A stretch of DNA of 32,518 nt from Oscillospiraceae bacterium (lineage in GTDB: Bacteria > Bacillota > Clostridia > Oscillospirales > Oscillospiraceae). Location of the stretch: positions 1 to 32,518 of the forward strand of contig JAFXYD010000100.1 in NCBI GenBank assembly GCA_017541995.1, in the 5' to 3' direction. Below, one piece after another: positions 1 to 9,277 of this stretch (positions are counted from its first letter, which is position 1; the number at the start of each line of letters is the position of its first letter). The notes under the pieces are model-generated. The model saw nothing but the letters and a program-made list of their open reading frames with translations. It was not told where the DNA came from and did no database searches. The translations under genes were made by a program, and so were the position numbers.

Positions 1-120
1 AGTCCACCTTCCCCTCCAGGGGAAGGCAATGGGACGCCGCAGGGGACCTGCGGAAACTGAGACAAAAAAAAAACCCAACGCGAAAGGAGGAAGCCGCATG
101 GCCTCCTCCTTTTGCGTTGG
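1..120. repeat. Degenerate copy of the 8022-8138 repeat/terminator block
   Basis: Bases 1-60 resemble 8022-8080 (agtccaccttcccctc, then ggggaaggcaatggg and ctgcggaaact). Bases 74-120 form an imperfect hairpin (arms starting CCAACGC and ending GCGTTGG, loop GCAT) equivalent to the perfect hairpin at 8091-8138. Read on the minus strand, the hairpin is followed by ten T residues (complement of 64-73), the form of an intrinsic terminator. No minus-strand gene lies upstream of it in 120-784, so it looks like an orphan copy. Confidence 0.75.
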
Positions 121-516
121 ACGTATTTCAAGCTTTTGAACGCGCATTTTCCGCTGTGCTTCCGCTCCTTCGACACGCTTCCGGTTGCGATACCGGCCGG
201 GATCGCCCGCCGGGCGATGGTTTGCGCCGCAAACCGGGCGGCTCATCCGCCTTGCGGCGTATATACCCATAAAGGGCACAGGCGAGCCGCCCCTACGGGT
301 TGGAGGCGCGGGCGGGCTGCGGCGGGGCGGGGTACGCGGACGGCAGAGAGCCGTCCCTACGGACGGGCATATGGCGGTCAATGACCGCCGCTACAGGCGG
401 GCAGGGCAGGGTACGGCGGGACGCATGGCCGGCAGATTGCCGGCGCTACAGGCGGGGCGGGCGGGGTACGGCGGGACGGTGAACCCGTCCCCTACGGCGG
501 AAAACGTCCCGAATTT

Positions 517-557
517 GTCATTGCGAGACCAGTCCGCAGACTGGTCGTGGCAATCCG
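517..557. repeat. TCATTGCGAG...GTGGCAATCCG palindromic element, copy 1
   Basis: The conserved ends TGTCATTGCGAG and GTGGCAATCCG flank a variable hairpin (ACCAGTC cgca GACTGGT). Sister copies lie at 10196-10220 and 31810-31844. This is a REP-like dispersed repeat. No coding capacity is seen. Confidence 0.8.
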
Positions 558-712
558 TAACTCCCGTTCCCATTTTCAATGTTTTCAAATCGCAATTTGA
601 AAACTCCGACATTTTCAATTTTCAACTTTCAATTATCAATTCGCCCGCAGTGCCCCCTTCTTCCCCCGATTTCAAAAATTTATGTAGCTTTCATAATTAT
701 TTCGCCTTTCCA

Positions 713-741
713 TTGATTTTTTTCGGAAAAAGTGCTTAAAT
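713..741 (+). promoter_or_regulatory. Possible promoter of the S8 protease gene
   Basis: TTGATT at 713-718 and TTAAAT at 736-741 are separated by 17 bases. Each matches the sigma-A consensus at 4 of 6 positions. They lie about 45 bases upstream of the start codon in the only AT-rich stretch of the leader. This is a moderate match, and other choices in this AT-rich DNA are possible. Confidence 0.35.
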
Positions 742-784
742 ATAGAGGATGCCTACGGGCAAATTCAGAAAAGGAGATACTTCT

Positions 785-3700
785 ATGCAACACCTCAAGA
801 CCCTGCGCAAGCTGCTCTCCCTGCTGCTGGTTCTGGCGCTGCTGGGAACCCTGCTGGTACCCGCTGTCAGCGCGGAGACCGCCGCGGAGCGCAGTCCCCT
901 CACCCCCTCCACAGACGCCGCGGAGCTCTCCGGGGAGCTTGAGCCCTTCAAGCCCACGGACCTGGTTCGCGTATCCATTGAACTGGAAGAGCCCGCCACG
1001 CTGGATATGGGCTACTCCATGGAACACATTGCGGAAAACACCGCTGCGGTCCGCTACCGGGACAGCCTGAAGGCCAAGCAGTCCGAGGTCCAGGCCCGGA
1101 TTGAGGCCGCCATCGGCGCCAAGCTGAACGTCAAATGGAATCTGACCCTGCTGATGAACGTCATCTCCGCTGAGGTTCGCTACGGCGACCTGGACGCCAT
1201 TCGGGCGGTGCCCGGCGTCAAGAGCGTCTTCCTGGAGAACCAGTACGAGGCCCCCAAGGACGCGGAGGAGGATCATCCCAACACCGCCAACACCTCCCTC
1301 TTCATGGTGGGGGCCGCCGACACCTGGGCCGAGGGCTACACCGGCGCGGGCTCCCGTGTTGCCATTATCGACACCGGTCTGGACACCACCCACCAGTCCG
1401 TGGACGCCGACGCCTTCAACTACGCCATCCAGCAGACCGGCAAGAACGTCAGCCTCTTCACCAGCGCCAACCTGAACAGCGTCAAGAGCCAGCTGAACGG
1501 CTCCTCCGGCACCTACCGCACCACCAAGATCCCCTTCGGCTACAACTATGTGGACAATAGCACCACCATCACCCACCTGAACGATACCCAGGGCGAGCAC
1601 GGCTCCCACGTGGCGGGCATCGCCGCGGGCAACCGCTTCATCAAGAGCGGCAGCTCCTATGTGGACGCTGCCTCCACCGTCCACGCCGTGGGCATGGCCC
1701 CCGACGCCCAGCTCTTCATCATGAAGGTCTTCGGCGCGAACGGCGGCGCCAGCGACTCCGACTACATGGCCGCCATTGAGGACGCCATTGTCCTGGGCTG
1801 CGACGCGGTGAACCTGTCTCTGGGCTCCGCCGTCCAGGGCTTCACCTACACCTCCAGCTACCAGACCGTCATGAACAAGCTGGCCAACGCCTCCTCCAAC
1901 CCCAAGATGGTTACCTCCATCTCCGCGGGCAACTCCTTCGACTTCGCCTACTTCCTGGACACCAGCACCTATGCCCGGGATCTCTACATCCAGGACGTGT
2001 ATATGCACACCGGCGGCAGCCCCGGCACCTTTGTCAACAGCCTCTGCGTGGCCTCCGCCGACAACACCGGCGTCACCGGCGCGCCCCTGACCTTCAACGG
2101 CAATCAGACGGTCTTCTACTCCGAGACCGACTCCTCCGGCGCCAAGATGACCACCGTGGCCGGAAGCTATGACTACGTCTACATCGACGGCACCGGCACC
2201 GCGGCGGAATACAGCGCCCTGGGCAGCTCCCTGCTGAAGAACAAGGTGGTCATCGTCAACCGCGGCGAGATCTCCTTCTATGAAAAGGGCAACAACCTCA
2301 AGAGCTACAGCCCCAAGGCCCTGATTGTGGCCAACAACGTGGACGGCACCATCAACATGGCCCTGGACGACTACACCGGAACCTTCCCCATGGTCTCCAT
2401 CACCCTGGCCGATGCCAACACCATCAAGGCCAACTCCACCGCCCACACCGCCGGGTCCTACACCTACTACACCGGCAGCGTCAAGGTGGAGGCCAACGAG
2501 GTCTCCGCCGAGCTCACCGACAATGCGGAAATGAGCGTCTTCTCCTCCTGGGGCGCCCCCGGCTCCCTGCTGATGAAGCCCGAGATCACCGCCCCCGGCG
2601 GCAACATCTACTCCATCTGGGGCACCAACAAGACCTCCTCCGGCACCGCCGGCGGCTCCGACCAGTATGAGCTGATGTCCGGCACCTCCATGGCCGCCCC
2701 CCACGTCACCGGCCTCACTGCCACCCTGGCCCAGTACATCAAGGAGAACAACATCAGCATCTCCGGCAAGACCAACCGCCAGATCATGCAGAGCCTTCTG
2801 ATGTCCACCGCCGTGCCCATGCACATCGACTCCAAGACCGGCCCCTACTACCCCATCCTCCAGCAGGGCTCCGGCCTGGTCAACGTGCGGCAGGCGGTCC
2901 ACGCCAGCTCCGTGATCTTCATGAACGCCGACGCCACCCTCTCCTATGCCGACGGCAAGGTCAAGGCGGAGATCGGCGACAAGCCCGAGAAGTCCGGCAG
3001 CTACAGCTACAGCTTCACCCTCTACAACACCGCCGCCCAGGCGCAGACCTACAGCCTCTCCACCGACCTCTTCACCCAGGATCGCTACGAGCAGGACGGC
3101 GTCGCCTACATGTCCAAGTCCACCGCGGCCCTGCCCTGGGAGGTCACTTACTCCACCGGCGATTCCGTCACCGTTCCCGCAGGCAGCAGCAAGTCCGTCA
3201 CCGTCACCATCCACATCCCCGCCGACATGAGCGAGTTTGACGCCCTCTATCCCTCCGGCGCCTACGTGGAGGGCTTCACCTATGTGGAGAGCCAGACCAC
3301 CACTTCCGACGGCGAAAAGCTGGACGTGCGGCACTCCATCCCCATCCTGGGCTTCTACGGCTCCTGGACGGATCCCTCCATGTTCGACACCCTCTCCTAC
3401 GTGGACAAGAACGTCTACGGCGATACCCGCACCAACTACTCCGGCGCTTCTGCCACCAACTACATGACCTACAAGCGCGGCAGCAGCACCAAGTACGTCA
3501 CCGGCAACCCCTACACCGCCGAGGCTCCCTTCCCCTATGAGAAGCTGGCCCTGCGCTCCACCGACACCATCTATCAGATCCAGTACAAGCTGGTCCGTGC
3601 CGCCGGTACCACCGGCTTCGCCGCCACCAAGCTGGACGACGCGGGCAAGGTCACCAGCGTCATCAGCGCCTCGGTGAGCAGCACCAACGTCTCCGGCATG

Positions 3701-6700
3701 TACTACAACCAGAGCTCCTCCGCCTGGGTCAACACCTCCACCTCCACCTACTCTGTGAACAAAGCGGTCTCCACCTACGGCTCCGAGGGTGAGCACTTCC
3801 GGGTGGGCTTCTACGCCATCCCCGAGTACAACGCCATGCAGGTGGCCAGCGACAAGACCGCCGCCTCCGCGGGCTATCTGACCTCCTCCTCGTTCCAGAC
3901 CGTGCTGAAGAACAACGTGCTGGGCCGGGGCGCCATGGTGGGCTATGACTTCTTTGTGGACGACACCGCCCCCACGGTCCTTTCCGCTGTCAAGAACGGC
4001 TCCACCGTCACCGTCCAGGCCCAGGACAACTGCTACATCGCCTGGATCGCCCTGGTGAACGCCGCCGGCTCCACCACCTACACCGGCATCGTCCCCGAGC
4101 AGAGCGCCAAGGGCGAGACCGTCACCTACACCTTCGACATCAGCGGTCTGAATCTGCCCAGCGGCTACAAGGTCCTGGTGGGCGACTACGCCTCCAACGA
4201 GACCAGCGTGGAGCCCACGGAGCCCGCCTTCAACGTCACCGCGGTCTCCAACAACGAGGCCTGGGGCACCGTCTCCGTCACCGGCACCACCATCACCGCC
4301 ACCCCCGCCGCCGGTTACTACGTGGAGAAGGCCGAAGTCACCCAGGGCAGCGGCTCCTGCACCGTCAACGGCAACACCATCCTGGTCACCGCCACCACCG
4401 ACTGCACCGTCCTGGTCAACTTTGCCCCCAAGCCCAGCTACACCGTGAGCTTCGTGGCCTCCGGCAAGGACGAGGGCAGCCAGACCGCCCTGGTGCTGGA
4501 TGAGATCACCCTGCCCGAGACCGTCAGCGTCAGCGCCGAGGGCTGGAGCTTCGCCGGCTGGATGGATCACCAGATCGACGAGACCACCGACAAGCCCGTC
4601 TTCTACGCCCCCGGCGCGGCCTACACCGTCACCGGCAACGCCACGCTCTATGCGGTCTATACCCGCATGGAGGGCAGCGGCGAGGTCTACTACCAGAAGC
4701 TCACCGCCGCGCCTGCCGACTGGTCCGGCAAGTATGTCATCACCGGCGGCGCGGGCAACCTGGTCCTCAAGGGCCTGAGCACCGACATCCGCATTGAATC
4801 CTCCACCGCCGGGGCCTCCATCCTCTTTGAGAACACCGGCATCACCCTGGACGGGGACGTTCTGCGGAACGTGGCTCCGGAGTATGTCTTCCAGGTGGCC
4901 CCCTCCAACGGCGCCCACTACAGCATCCGGAACGTGGCCACCCAGTACTGGATCGGTACGCAATCCACCTATCTCCACAATATGGCGAGCTATCAGGAGA
5001 GCTATTCCGACTGGGATTTCGCCTACGACAGCTCCAACGCCTGCATGAAGATCAACAACATCGGCAGCGCCACGTACACCTACCTGGTGAAGGGCTCCAA
5101 CAGCTACTTTGTTGTGAACACCGGCTACACCACCAACAAGACCCAGCTGTGGCAGGAAGTGGACGACACCACCACCTACTACTGGACCGACCCCGTGGTG
5201 GCTGAGCACGAGCATGAGATGGAGTACGTGGCTGCCGTGGCCCCCAGCTGCGGAGCCGAGGGCCACAGCGCCTACTGGCGCTGCACTGTCTGCGGCAAGC
5301 TCTTCTCCGACGAGGCGGGAGAGAATGAGATCAGCCTGGAGAGCACCGTGATCCCCGCCACCGGCGATCACAGCTTCGGCGCCTGGACCGCCAACAACGA
5401 CGGCACCCACAAGCGGGTCTGCTCCGTCTGCGGCGAGCTTGAGACCGCCGACTGCTCCTACACCGACGTGGTAACGCCCCCCACCGCCACCGAGCAGGGC
5501 TACACCACCCATACCTGCACCGTCTGCGGCTACAGCTTCGTGGACAGCTACACCGCGCCTCTGGGCAATGATTACCCCGTGCACTTCTCCGTGCCCGCCG
5601 GGATCACCGCTCCCGCGGACATGATCTCCAACACCAACACCGGCATCACCCTGCCCAGCGCCGAGGCCCCCGAGGGCTATACCTTCCTGGGCTGGGTCAC
5701 GGAGGACTACGACAACGTCACCGAGCTTCCCGCCAACATCCTCACCGGCACCTACGTCGCCCCCCAGGAGATCACCCTGAAGGCCCTGTACACCTACACC
5801 GAGGGCGGCTCCGGCACGGAGACCGTCTACGAGCTGCTGTCCGCCGCTCCCGCGGAGCTGGCCGGCGACTATGTCATTACTTACGGTACCGACGAAACCA
5901 GCGCCAACGGCTTCTATCTGATGCAGGGCACCGCTGCCGCCAGCTCCGGAAAGGGCATTGAGGGCGTCGGCAACCGGACTGCCTTTGCCAACACCGGAGC
6001 CACGCTGGAGGGCACGACTCTGAAGAACGTCGGCGACAGCTATATCTTCGTGGTGGATTCCCTGGGCACCTACTATACCATCCACAGCAAGAGCACCGGC
6101 GTCTTCCTGGGCATGAACACCAGCTCCTATCTCTCCGCCTATCCCAGCTACAGCTCCTCCTACTGCCGCTGGACCATTCCCGCGGTGGCGGATAACTTCA
6201 GCTCCGCCAAGAACGCGAGAAACGGCTCTTATCCCTACATCAGCTTCGGAACAGAGAACACGGGGGATGAGCCCTACTTCTGGGCCGGCAGCTCCAACAG
6301 CATCTCCGGCAACGGCGCGGCTCTGAGCGTGCGCTGGTGGAAGGCCGTGGAGGTCGAGGCCGGCACCGCCTACTACACCACCCTCATCGAAGAGGAGCAC
6401 GTCCACACTCCCGCGGAGCCCGTGATCGAAAACGAAGTTCCCGCCACCTGCACCGTGGCCGGCTCCTACGAGTCCGTGGTCTACTGCGCCGAGTGCGGCG
6501 AGGAGCTCTCCCGTGAGACCGTCACCGTTCCCGCCCTGGGCCACACTTCCGGCGAACCCGTCCAGGAGAACGTGGTTCCCGCCACCTGCTCTGCGGAGGG
6601 CTCCTATGACGAGGTGGTCTACTGCACCGTCTGCCACGAGGAGCTGAGCCGCGAGACCAAGACCCTGGAGAAGCTGGCCCATACCCCCGCGGAGCCCGTG

Positions 6701-7852
6701 ATCGAGAACGAGGTCGCCCCCAGCTGCACCGTGCCCGGCTCCTATGACTCCGTGGTTTACTGCTCCGTCTGCCACGAGGAGCTGAGCCGCGAGACCGTCA
6801 CGGTTCCCGTCGTGGCCCATACCCCCGGCGAGCCTGTGAAGGAGAACGAGATCGCCCCCACCGAGCTCCAGGAAGGCGGCTACGACATGGTCACCTACTG
6901 CACCGTCTGCGGCGCGGAGCTTGAGCGCGAGCATCACGTGGTGGAGGCCGCTGGCTTCACCATCTACCCCTCCATCACCATCGGCATCGAGCTGAAATCC
7001 ACCTTCGGCGTGCGCAAGTCCGTCACCGACCAGATGGAGAGCTGGTACATCGAGGTGTCCAAGCTGGACGCCGAGGGCAACGTCACCGAGACCAAGCGCT
7101 TCAACCCCGAGGACGTGGAGGAAGGCTTCATCATGAACGCCGTCTACACCGACATCACCGCCAAGGAGATGGGCGTTCCCTTCAAGGCCAGCTTCCACGG
7201 CACCGACGCCAACGGCAAGGAGTATGTCAGCGAGACCGAAAGCACCACCCTGCGGGATTACATCCTCGGGGAGCTGCTGAAGGCCGACAACGACGACGCC
7301 ACCCGCAAGCTGGCCGCCGATCTGCTGAACTACGGCGCCGCCGCCCAGGTTTACTTCAACTTCGACGCGGAGAACCTGGTGAACGCCAACCTGTCCGCCG
7401 AGGCCCAGGCCGCCATGGAGCAGTTTGCCGACGTGGGCGAGGCCCCCGCCACCCTGGAGAACGGCTCCAACGGCCCCAACGTCTACGGCTCCGTCTCCGT
7501 GATGAACCGTGTGGTGCTGAGCCTCACGGTGCGGGGCGTGGGCAGCCCCAGCCAGGTGCAGGTTCTGGTGAAGAACCACGAGACCGGCGAGGTGAAGGCC
7601 ACAATCGACGCCGTGCAGCGCGGCAGCGTCTGGATGGCGGACTACGCGGGCTTCGAGGCTGAGGATATGCGCACCGCCTTCGACTTCGTCCCCGTCGCCG
7701 ACGGAACGGAGACCGGCACGCCCCTGACCTGGTCCGTGGAGGGCTACGCCAAGCAGGCCCGCCAGAACGAGGACGCCAGCAAAGCCGAGCTCGCCCTCTT
7801 CAACGCCCTGCTCCACTACGTAGACGCCGCAGCCGCCGCCTACGGCAACTGA
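785..7852 (+). CDS. Giant secreted S8 (subtilisin/lactocepin-like) serine protease with duplicated accessory unit
   Basis: This gene encodes a 2355-residue extracellular serine endopeptidase. The start at 785 follows AAAGGAG (770-776); an in-frame ATG at 749 has no such site. Residues 1-36 are a signal peptide ending VSA. Residues about 60-165 look like an I9-type propeptide. The S8 domain has Asp196 (IIDTGLD), His272 (HGSHVAG), oxyanion Asn383 (SAGNS) and Ser635 (GTSMAAPH), with a PA-like insert around 480-570. A C5a-peptidase-type beta domain follows (about 725-860). Residues 1219-2055 hold a three-part unit in two copies: an InlB-like repeat, a roughly 180-residue beta-rich module, then Cys-x-x-Cys repeats. 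The last 300 residues form a separate module containing LNYGAAAQVYF. There is no LPXTG motif, SLH domain or C-terminal membrane helix, so attachment to the cell is unclear. A role in degrading environmental protein is likely; the substrate is unknown. Confidence 0.95.
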   Translation: MQHLKTLRKLLSLLLVLALLGTLLVPAVSAETAAERSPLTPSTDAAELSGELEPFKPTDLVRVSIELEEPATLDMGYSMEHIAENTAAVRYRDSLKAKQSEVQARIEAAIGAKLNVKWNLTLLMNVISAEVRYGDLDAIRAVPGVKSVFLENQYEAPKDAEEDHPNTANTSLFMVGAADTWAEGYTGAGSRVAIIDTGLDTTHQSVDADAFNYAIQQTGKNVSLFTSANLNSVKSQLNGSSGTYRTTKIPFGYNYVDNSTTITHLNDTQGEHGSHVAGIAAGNRFIKSGSSYVDAASTVHAVGMAPDAQLFIMKVFGANGGASDSDYMAAIEDAIVLGCDAVNLSLGSAVQGFTYTSSYQTVMNKLANASSNPKMVTSISAGNSFDFAYFLDTSTYARDLYIQDVYMHTGGSPGTFVNSLCVASADNTGVTGAPLTFNGNQTVFYSETDSSGAKMTTVAGSYDYVYIDGTGTAAEYSALGSSLLKNKVVIVNRGEISFYEKGNNLKSYSPKALIVANNVDGTINMALDDYTGTFPMVSITLADANTIKANSTAHTAGSYTYYTGSVKVEANEVSAELTDNAEMSVFSSWGAPGSLLMKPEITAPGGNIYSIWGTNKTSSGTAGGSDQYELMSGTSMAAPHVTGLTATLAQYIKENNISISGKTNRQIMQSLLMSTAVPMHIDSKTGPYYPILQQGSGLVNVRQAVHASSVIFMNADATLSYADGKVKAEIGDKPEKSGSYSYSFTLYNTAAQAQTYSLSTDLFTQDRYEQDGVAYMSKSTAALPWEVTYSTGDSVTVPAGSSKSVTVTIHIPADMSEFDALYPSGAYVEGFTYVESQTTTSDGEKLDVRHSIPILGFYGSWTDPSMFDTLSYVDKNVYGDTRTNYSGASATNYMTYKRGSSTKYVTGNPYTAEAPFPYEKLALRSTDTIYQIQYKLVRAAGTTGFAATKLDDAGKVTSVISASVSSTNVSGMYYNQSSSAWVNTSTSTYSVNKAVSTYGSEGEHFRVGFYAIPEYNAMQVASDKTAASAGYLTSSSFQTVLKNNVLGRGAMVGYDFFVDDTAPTVLSAVKNGSTVTVQAQDNCYIAWIALVNAAGSTTYTGIVPEQSAKGETVTYTFDISGLNLPSGYKVLVGDYASNETSVEPTEPAFNVTAVSNNEAWGTVSVTGTTITATPAAGYYVEKAEVTQGSGSCTVNGNTILVTATTDCTVLVNFAPKPSYTVSFVASGKDEGSQTALVLDEITLPETVSVSAEGWSFAGWMDHQIDETTDKPVFYAPGAAYTVTGNATLYAVYTRMEGSGEVYYQKLTAAPADWSGKYVITGGAGNLVLKGLSTDIRIESSTAGASILFENTGITLDGDVLRNVAPEYVFQVAPSNGAHYSIRNVATQYWIGTQSTYLHNMASYQESYSDWDFAYDSSNACMKINNIGSATYTYLVKGSNSYFVVNTGYTTNKTQLWQEVDDTTTYYWTDPVVAEHEHEMEYVAAVAPSCGAEGHSAYWRCTVCGKLFSDEAGENEISLESTVIPATGDHSFGAWTANNDGTHKRVCSVCGELETADCSYTDVVTPPTATEQGYTTHTCTVCGYSFVDSYTAPLGNDYPVHFSVPAGITAPADMISNTNTGITLPSAEAPEGYTFLGWVTEDYDNVTELPANILTGTYVAPQEITLKALYTYTEGGSGTETVYELLSAAPAELAGDYVITYGTDETSANGFYLMQGTAAASSGKGIEGVGNRTAFANTGATLEGTTLKNVGDSYIFVVDSLGTYYTIHSKSTGVFLGMNTSSYLSAYPSYSSSYCRWTIPAVADNFSSAKNARNGSYPYISFGTENTGDEPYFWAGSSNSISGNGAALSVRWWKAVEVEAGTAYYTTLIEEEHVHTPAEPVIENEVPATCTVAGSYESVVYCAECGEELSRETVTVPALGHTSGEPVQENVVPATCSAEGSYDEVVYCTVCHEELSRETKTLEKLAHTPAEPVIENEVAPSCTVPGSYDSVVYCSVCHEELSRETVTVPVVAHTPGEPVKENEIAPTELQEGGYDMVTYCTVCGAELEREHHVVEAAGFTIYPSITIGIELKSTFGVRKSVTDQMESWYIEVSKLDAEGNVTETKRFNPEDVEEGFIMNAVYTDITAKEMGVPFKASFHGTDANGKEYVSETESTTLRDYILGELLKADNDDATRKLAADLLNYGAAAQVYFNFDAENLVNANLSAEAQAAMEQFADVGEAPATLENGSNGPNVYGSVSVMNRVVLSLTVRGVGSPSQVQVLVKNHETGEVKATIDAVQRGSVWMADYAGFEAEDMRTAFDFVPVADGTETGTPLTWSVEGYAKQARQNEDASKAELALFNALLHYVDAAAAAYGN

Positions 7853-7888
7853 GGCAAAAACGCCTGCGGCAACTGAGCTCCCCGCAAA

Positions 7889-8048
7889 GCCTTCCCCTTG
7901 AGGGGAAGGTGCCCCCGCAGGGGGCGGATGAGGTGGCGTCCCGACAAGCTGCACTGCCATTCCAACGCAGCAAGGGACGATCCCCCACCTCATCCGTCCT
8001 CCGGCTTGCGTGAGACGCCGGAGTCCACCTTCCCCTCAAGGGGAAGGC
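7889..8048. repeat. MITE-like 160-bp inverted-repeat element
   Basis: The left arm starts GCCTTCCCCTTGAGGGGAAG, then GTG, a GC hairpin and CGGATGAGGTGG. The right arm is its reverse complement (CCACCTCATCCG, then CCACCTTCCCCTCAAGGGG and AAGGC). Each end is itself a palindrome. There is no transposase gene inside, so it is probably a non-autonomous element or a REP-type doublet. Half copies occur at 1-30 and 27503-27562. It lies between the protease stop and the terminator of the convergent gene. Confidence 0.75.
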
Positions 8049-8073
8049 AATGGGCCGCCGCCGGGGAAGCCTG

Positions 8074-8138
8074 CGGAAACTAAAAATCAACCCAACGCAA
8101 AAGAAGGAAGCCGCAAGGCTTCCTTCTTTTGCGTTGGG
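8074..8138 (-). terminator. Intrinsic terminator of the ECF-S / lipoprotein operon
   Basis: There is a perfect 22-bp stem (8091-8112 with 8117-8138) and a GCAA loop. On the minus strand it is followed by TTGATTTTTA. It begins two bases after the TAG of the ECF-S gene (8141-8143). Confidence 0.85.
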
Positions 8139-8140
8139 GA

Positions 8141-8674
8141 CTATGCCGGGGCAATTCGGCGCTCCAGATCCCGCAGCAGCTCCGTCAGTGGCAGGATCAG
8201 GGCGCCCAGGGCCAGGTTGCCCACGGCGTGGACAAGGTCCCAGGGCAGACCCGCCGCGATCCAGGCCAGGACCTTTTTCAGATCCCAGCCCAGATACAGA
8301 GCGGCCTGCCAGGGGGCGTAGAGGGAACCGTAGATCAGCCCGAAGAGGGCGCAGAGCCCGGCGTAAGCCGGGGCCTGCAGCCAGCCCGGGAGGGCCTTGG
8401 GCAGGAGCATGGTCATGGCCCAGAGCACAGCCCAGAGATAGAGATAGGGGACCCACCAGCTGGAAAAGCCCCAGAGCACCCCCTCCATCAGCACAAAGAG
8501 ATAGATGGGGACCAGAGCCCTGCGCCGGTAGACCAGGGTGTAGACCATGCACAGGGTGCTGACCAGCTCCACGTTGGGCAGGAATTCCAGCACCTGCTTG
8601 GAGATGAAGAGCAGGGTCGCCAGCATGGCGAAGATCACCGTGTGGCGCGGATCCAGCCGGGGCTGGGTCTTCAT
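8141..8674 (-). CDS. ECF transporter S component, probably corrinoid-specific
   Basis: This encodes a 177-residue integral membrane protein with about six hydrophobic segments. N-terminal features such as FLPNVELVSTL followed by YTLVYRRRAL are typical of ECF-family substrate-binding (S) subunits. These pair with shared EcfA/EcfT ATPase and scaffold subunits, none of which is encoded here. The ATG overlaps the stop of the upstream lipoprotein gene (TGATG at 8672-8676), so the two are translationally coupled. The specificity is inferred from that partner (DUF4430) and from the B12-box-like leader upstream; vitamin B12 or another corrinoid is the likely substrate, as for CbrT-type S components. 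Other vitamin specificities cannot be excluded from sequence alone. Confidence 0.8.
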   Translation of the reverse strand: MKTQPRLDPRHTVIFAMLATLLFISKQVLEFLPNVELVSTLCMVYTLVYRRRALVPIYLFVLMEGVLWGFSSWWVPYLYLWAVLWAMTMLLPKALPGWLQAPAYAGLCALFGLIYGSLYAPWQAALYLGWDLKKVLAWIAAGLPWDLVHAVGNLALGALILPLTELLRDLERRIAPA

Positions 8675-9159
8675 CAGCCCTCGGTGGCGGTCAGAGCGTA
8701 GTGGGCCTCCTGGGTAATGGGGGTATCGTCCAGGCCGGTGGAGGCGTACTCGCCCTCGATGTAAAAGGCCCAGTACATGTGGTCGGCGTCCCAATCCAGG
8801 GTCTTGCCGCACACGGTGGTGTACATGCCGTTCTCGCCCTCAATCAGCTCCAGCTCCGTCAGAGCCGCGCCCACGGTCTCCGCGTCGCTGTGGATGGCGT
8901 AGGAGGCGGTGCTGCCGTCGGCGAAGCCGACCTCCAGGTAGAAGAGGCTGCTGCCCTCGCCCAGCTCCTGGAGCTCGGCGTCGGGGGCCTCGGTCTTGGG
9001 GGCCTCGGTCTGGCCCTCGGTCTTGGGGGCTTCGGTCTGGGCCTGGGTCTTGGGCGCCTCGGTGGAGGCGGTGGGATTCTGTGCGCATCCGGTCAGTGCC
9101 GCCGCCGCAAGCAGCAGGACCAGGAGCAGGCACACAAGGGATTTGCTGAGATGCTTCAT
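8674..9159 (-). CDS. DUF4430-domain lipoprotein, putative corrinoid-binding protein
   Basis: This encodes a 161-residue exported lipoprotein. The signal peptide ends in the lipobox LTGC, with lipidated Cys25. A low-complexity linker of TEAPKT repeats (about residues 30-58) spaces the domain from the membrane. Residues about 70-161 match the DUF4430 fold, which is related to the C-terminal domain of transcobalamin: ETVGAALTELELIEGENG, then a YWAFYIEGEYASTG strand pair, then ITQEAHYALTATEG. In this family the YW-x-F-Y region lines the ligand face. The start has a strong AAAGGAG site. The gene is first in a two-gene operon with the ECF S component and lies behind a probable cobalamin riboswitch. 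A likely role is capturing corrinoid at the cell surface and handing it to the S component. Confidence 0.85.
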   Translation of the reverse strand: MKHLSKSLVCLLLVLLLAAAALTGCAQNPTASTEAPKTQAQTEAPKTEGQTEAPKTEAPDAELQELGEGSSLFYLEVGFADGSTASYAIHSDAETVGAALTELELIEGENGMYTTVCGKTLDWDADHMYWAFYIEGEYASTGLDDTPITQEAHYALTATEG

Positions 9160-9277
9160 GTGTGGTTTCTCCTTTTTTGAATTTTGTTCGCAAAGGCTCT
9201 GCCGTCCTGGGGGAGGCGGAAAATCCCCTCCCTGCGGCTCGTGGAGCCGCCCCGGAGCTCGCGGCGGCGGCATTGCT

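Larger units (their letters stand above)
121..784. other. Gene-free region of palindromic repeat debris
   Basis: No credible gene is present. The ORFs here are short, lack ribosome binding sites and are built from repeats. Recognisable pieces are: GATCGCCC/GGGCGAT and GTTTGCG/CGCAAAC hairpins near 203-236 (related to 16224-16257); hairpins ending in CCCTAC or GCTACA at 338-360, 373-394 and 426-449; a TCATTGCGAG...GTGGCAATCCG element at 517-557; and an AT-rich stretch of CAATTTTCAA-like repeats at 570-645. The last 100 bases hold the leader of the protease gene. Confidence 0.7.

Noticed and set aside
112-739. Short plus-strand frames in the left repeat region
   Set aside because: They are built from palindromic repeats, lack ribosome binding sites and give Arg/Gly/Ala-rich strings.
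6404-6950. Protease CxxC repeats considered as true zinc fingers for nucleic acid binding
   Set aside because: The protein is exported and the repeats lack basic residues. A structural stalk role is more likely.
680-7993. A 2437-codon open frame on the minus strand opposite the protease gene
   Set aside because: Its product is a low-complexity Gly/Val/Ala/His/Leu string with no domains. It mirrors the GC-rich third positions of the plus-strand gene, which has a signal peptide, ribosome site and full catalytic triad.
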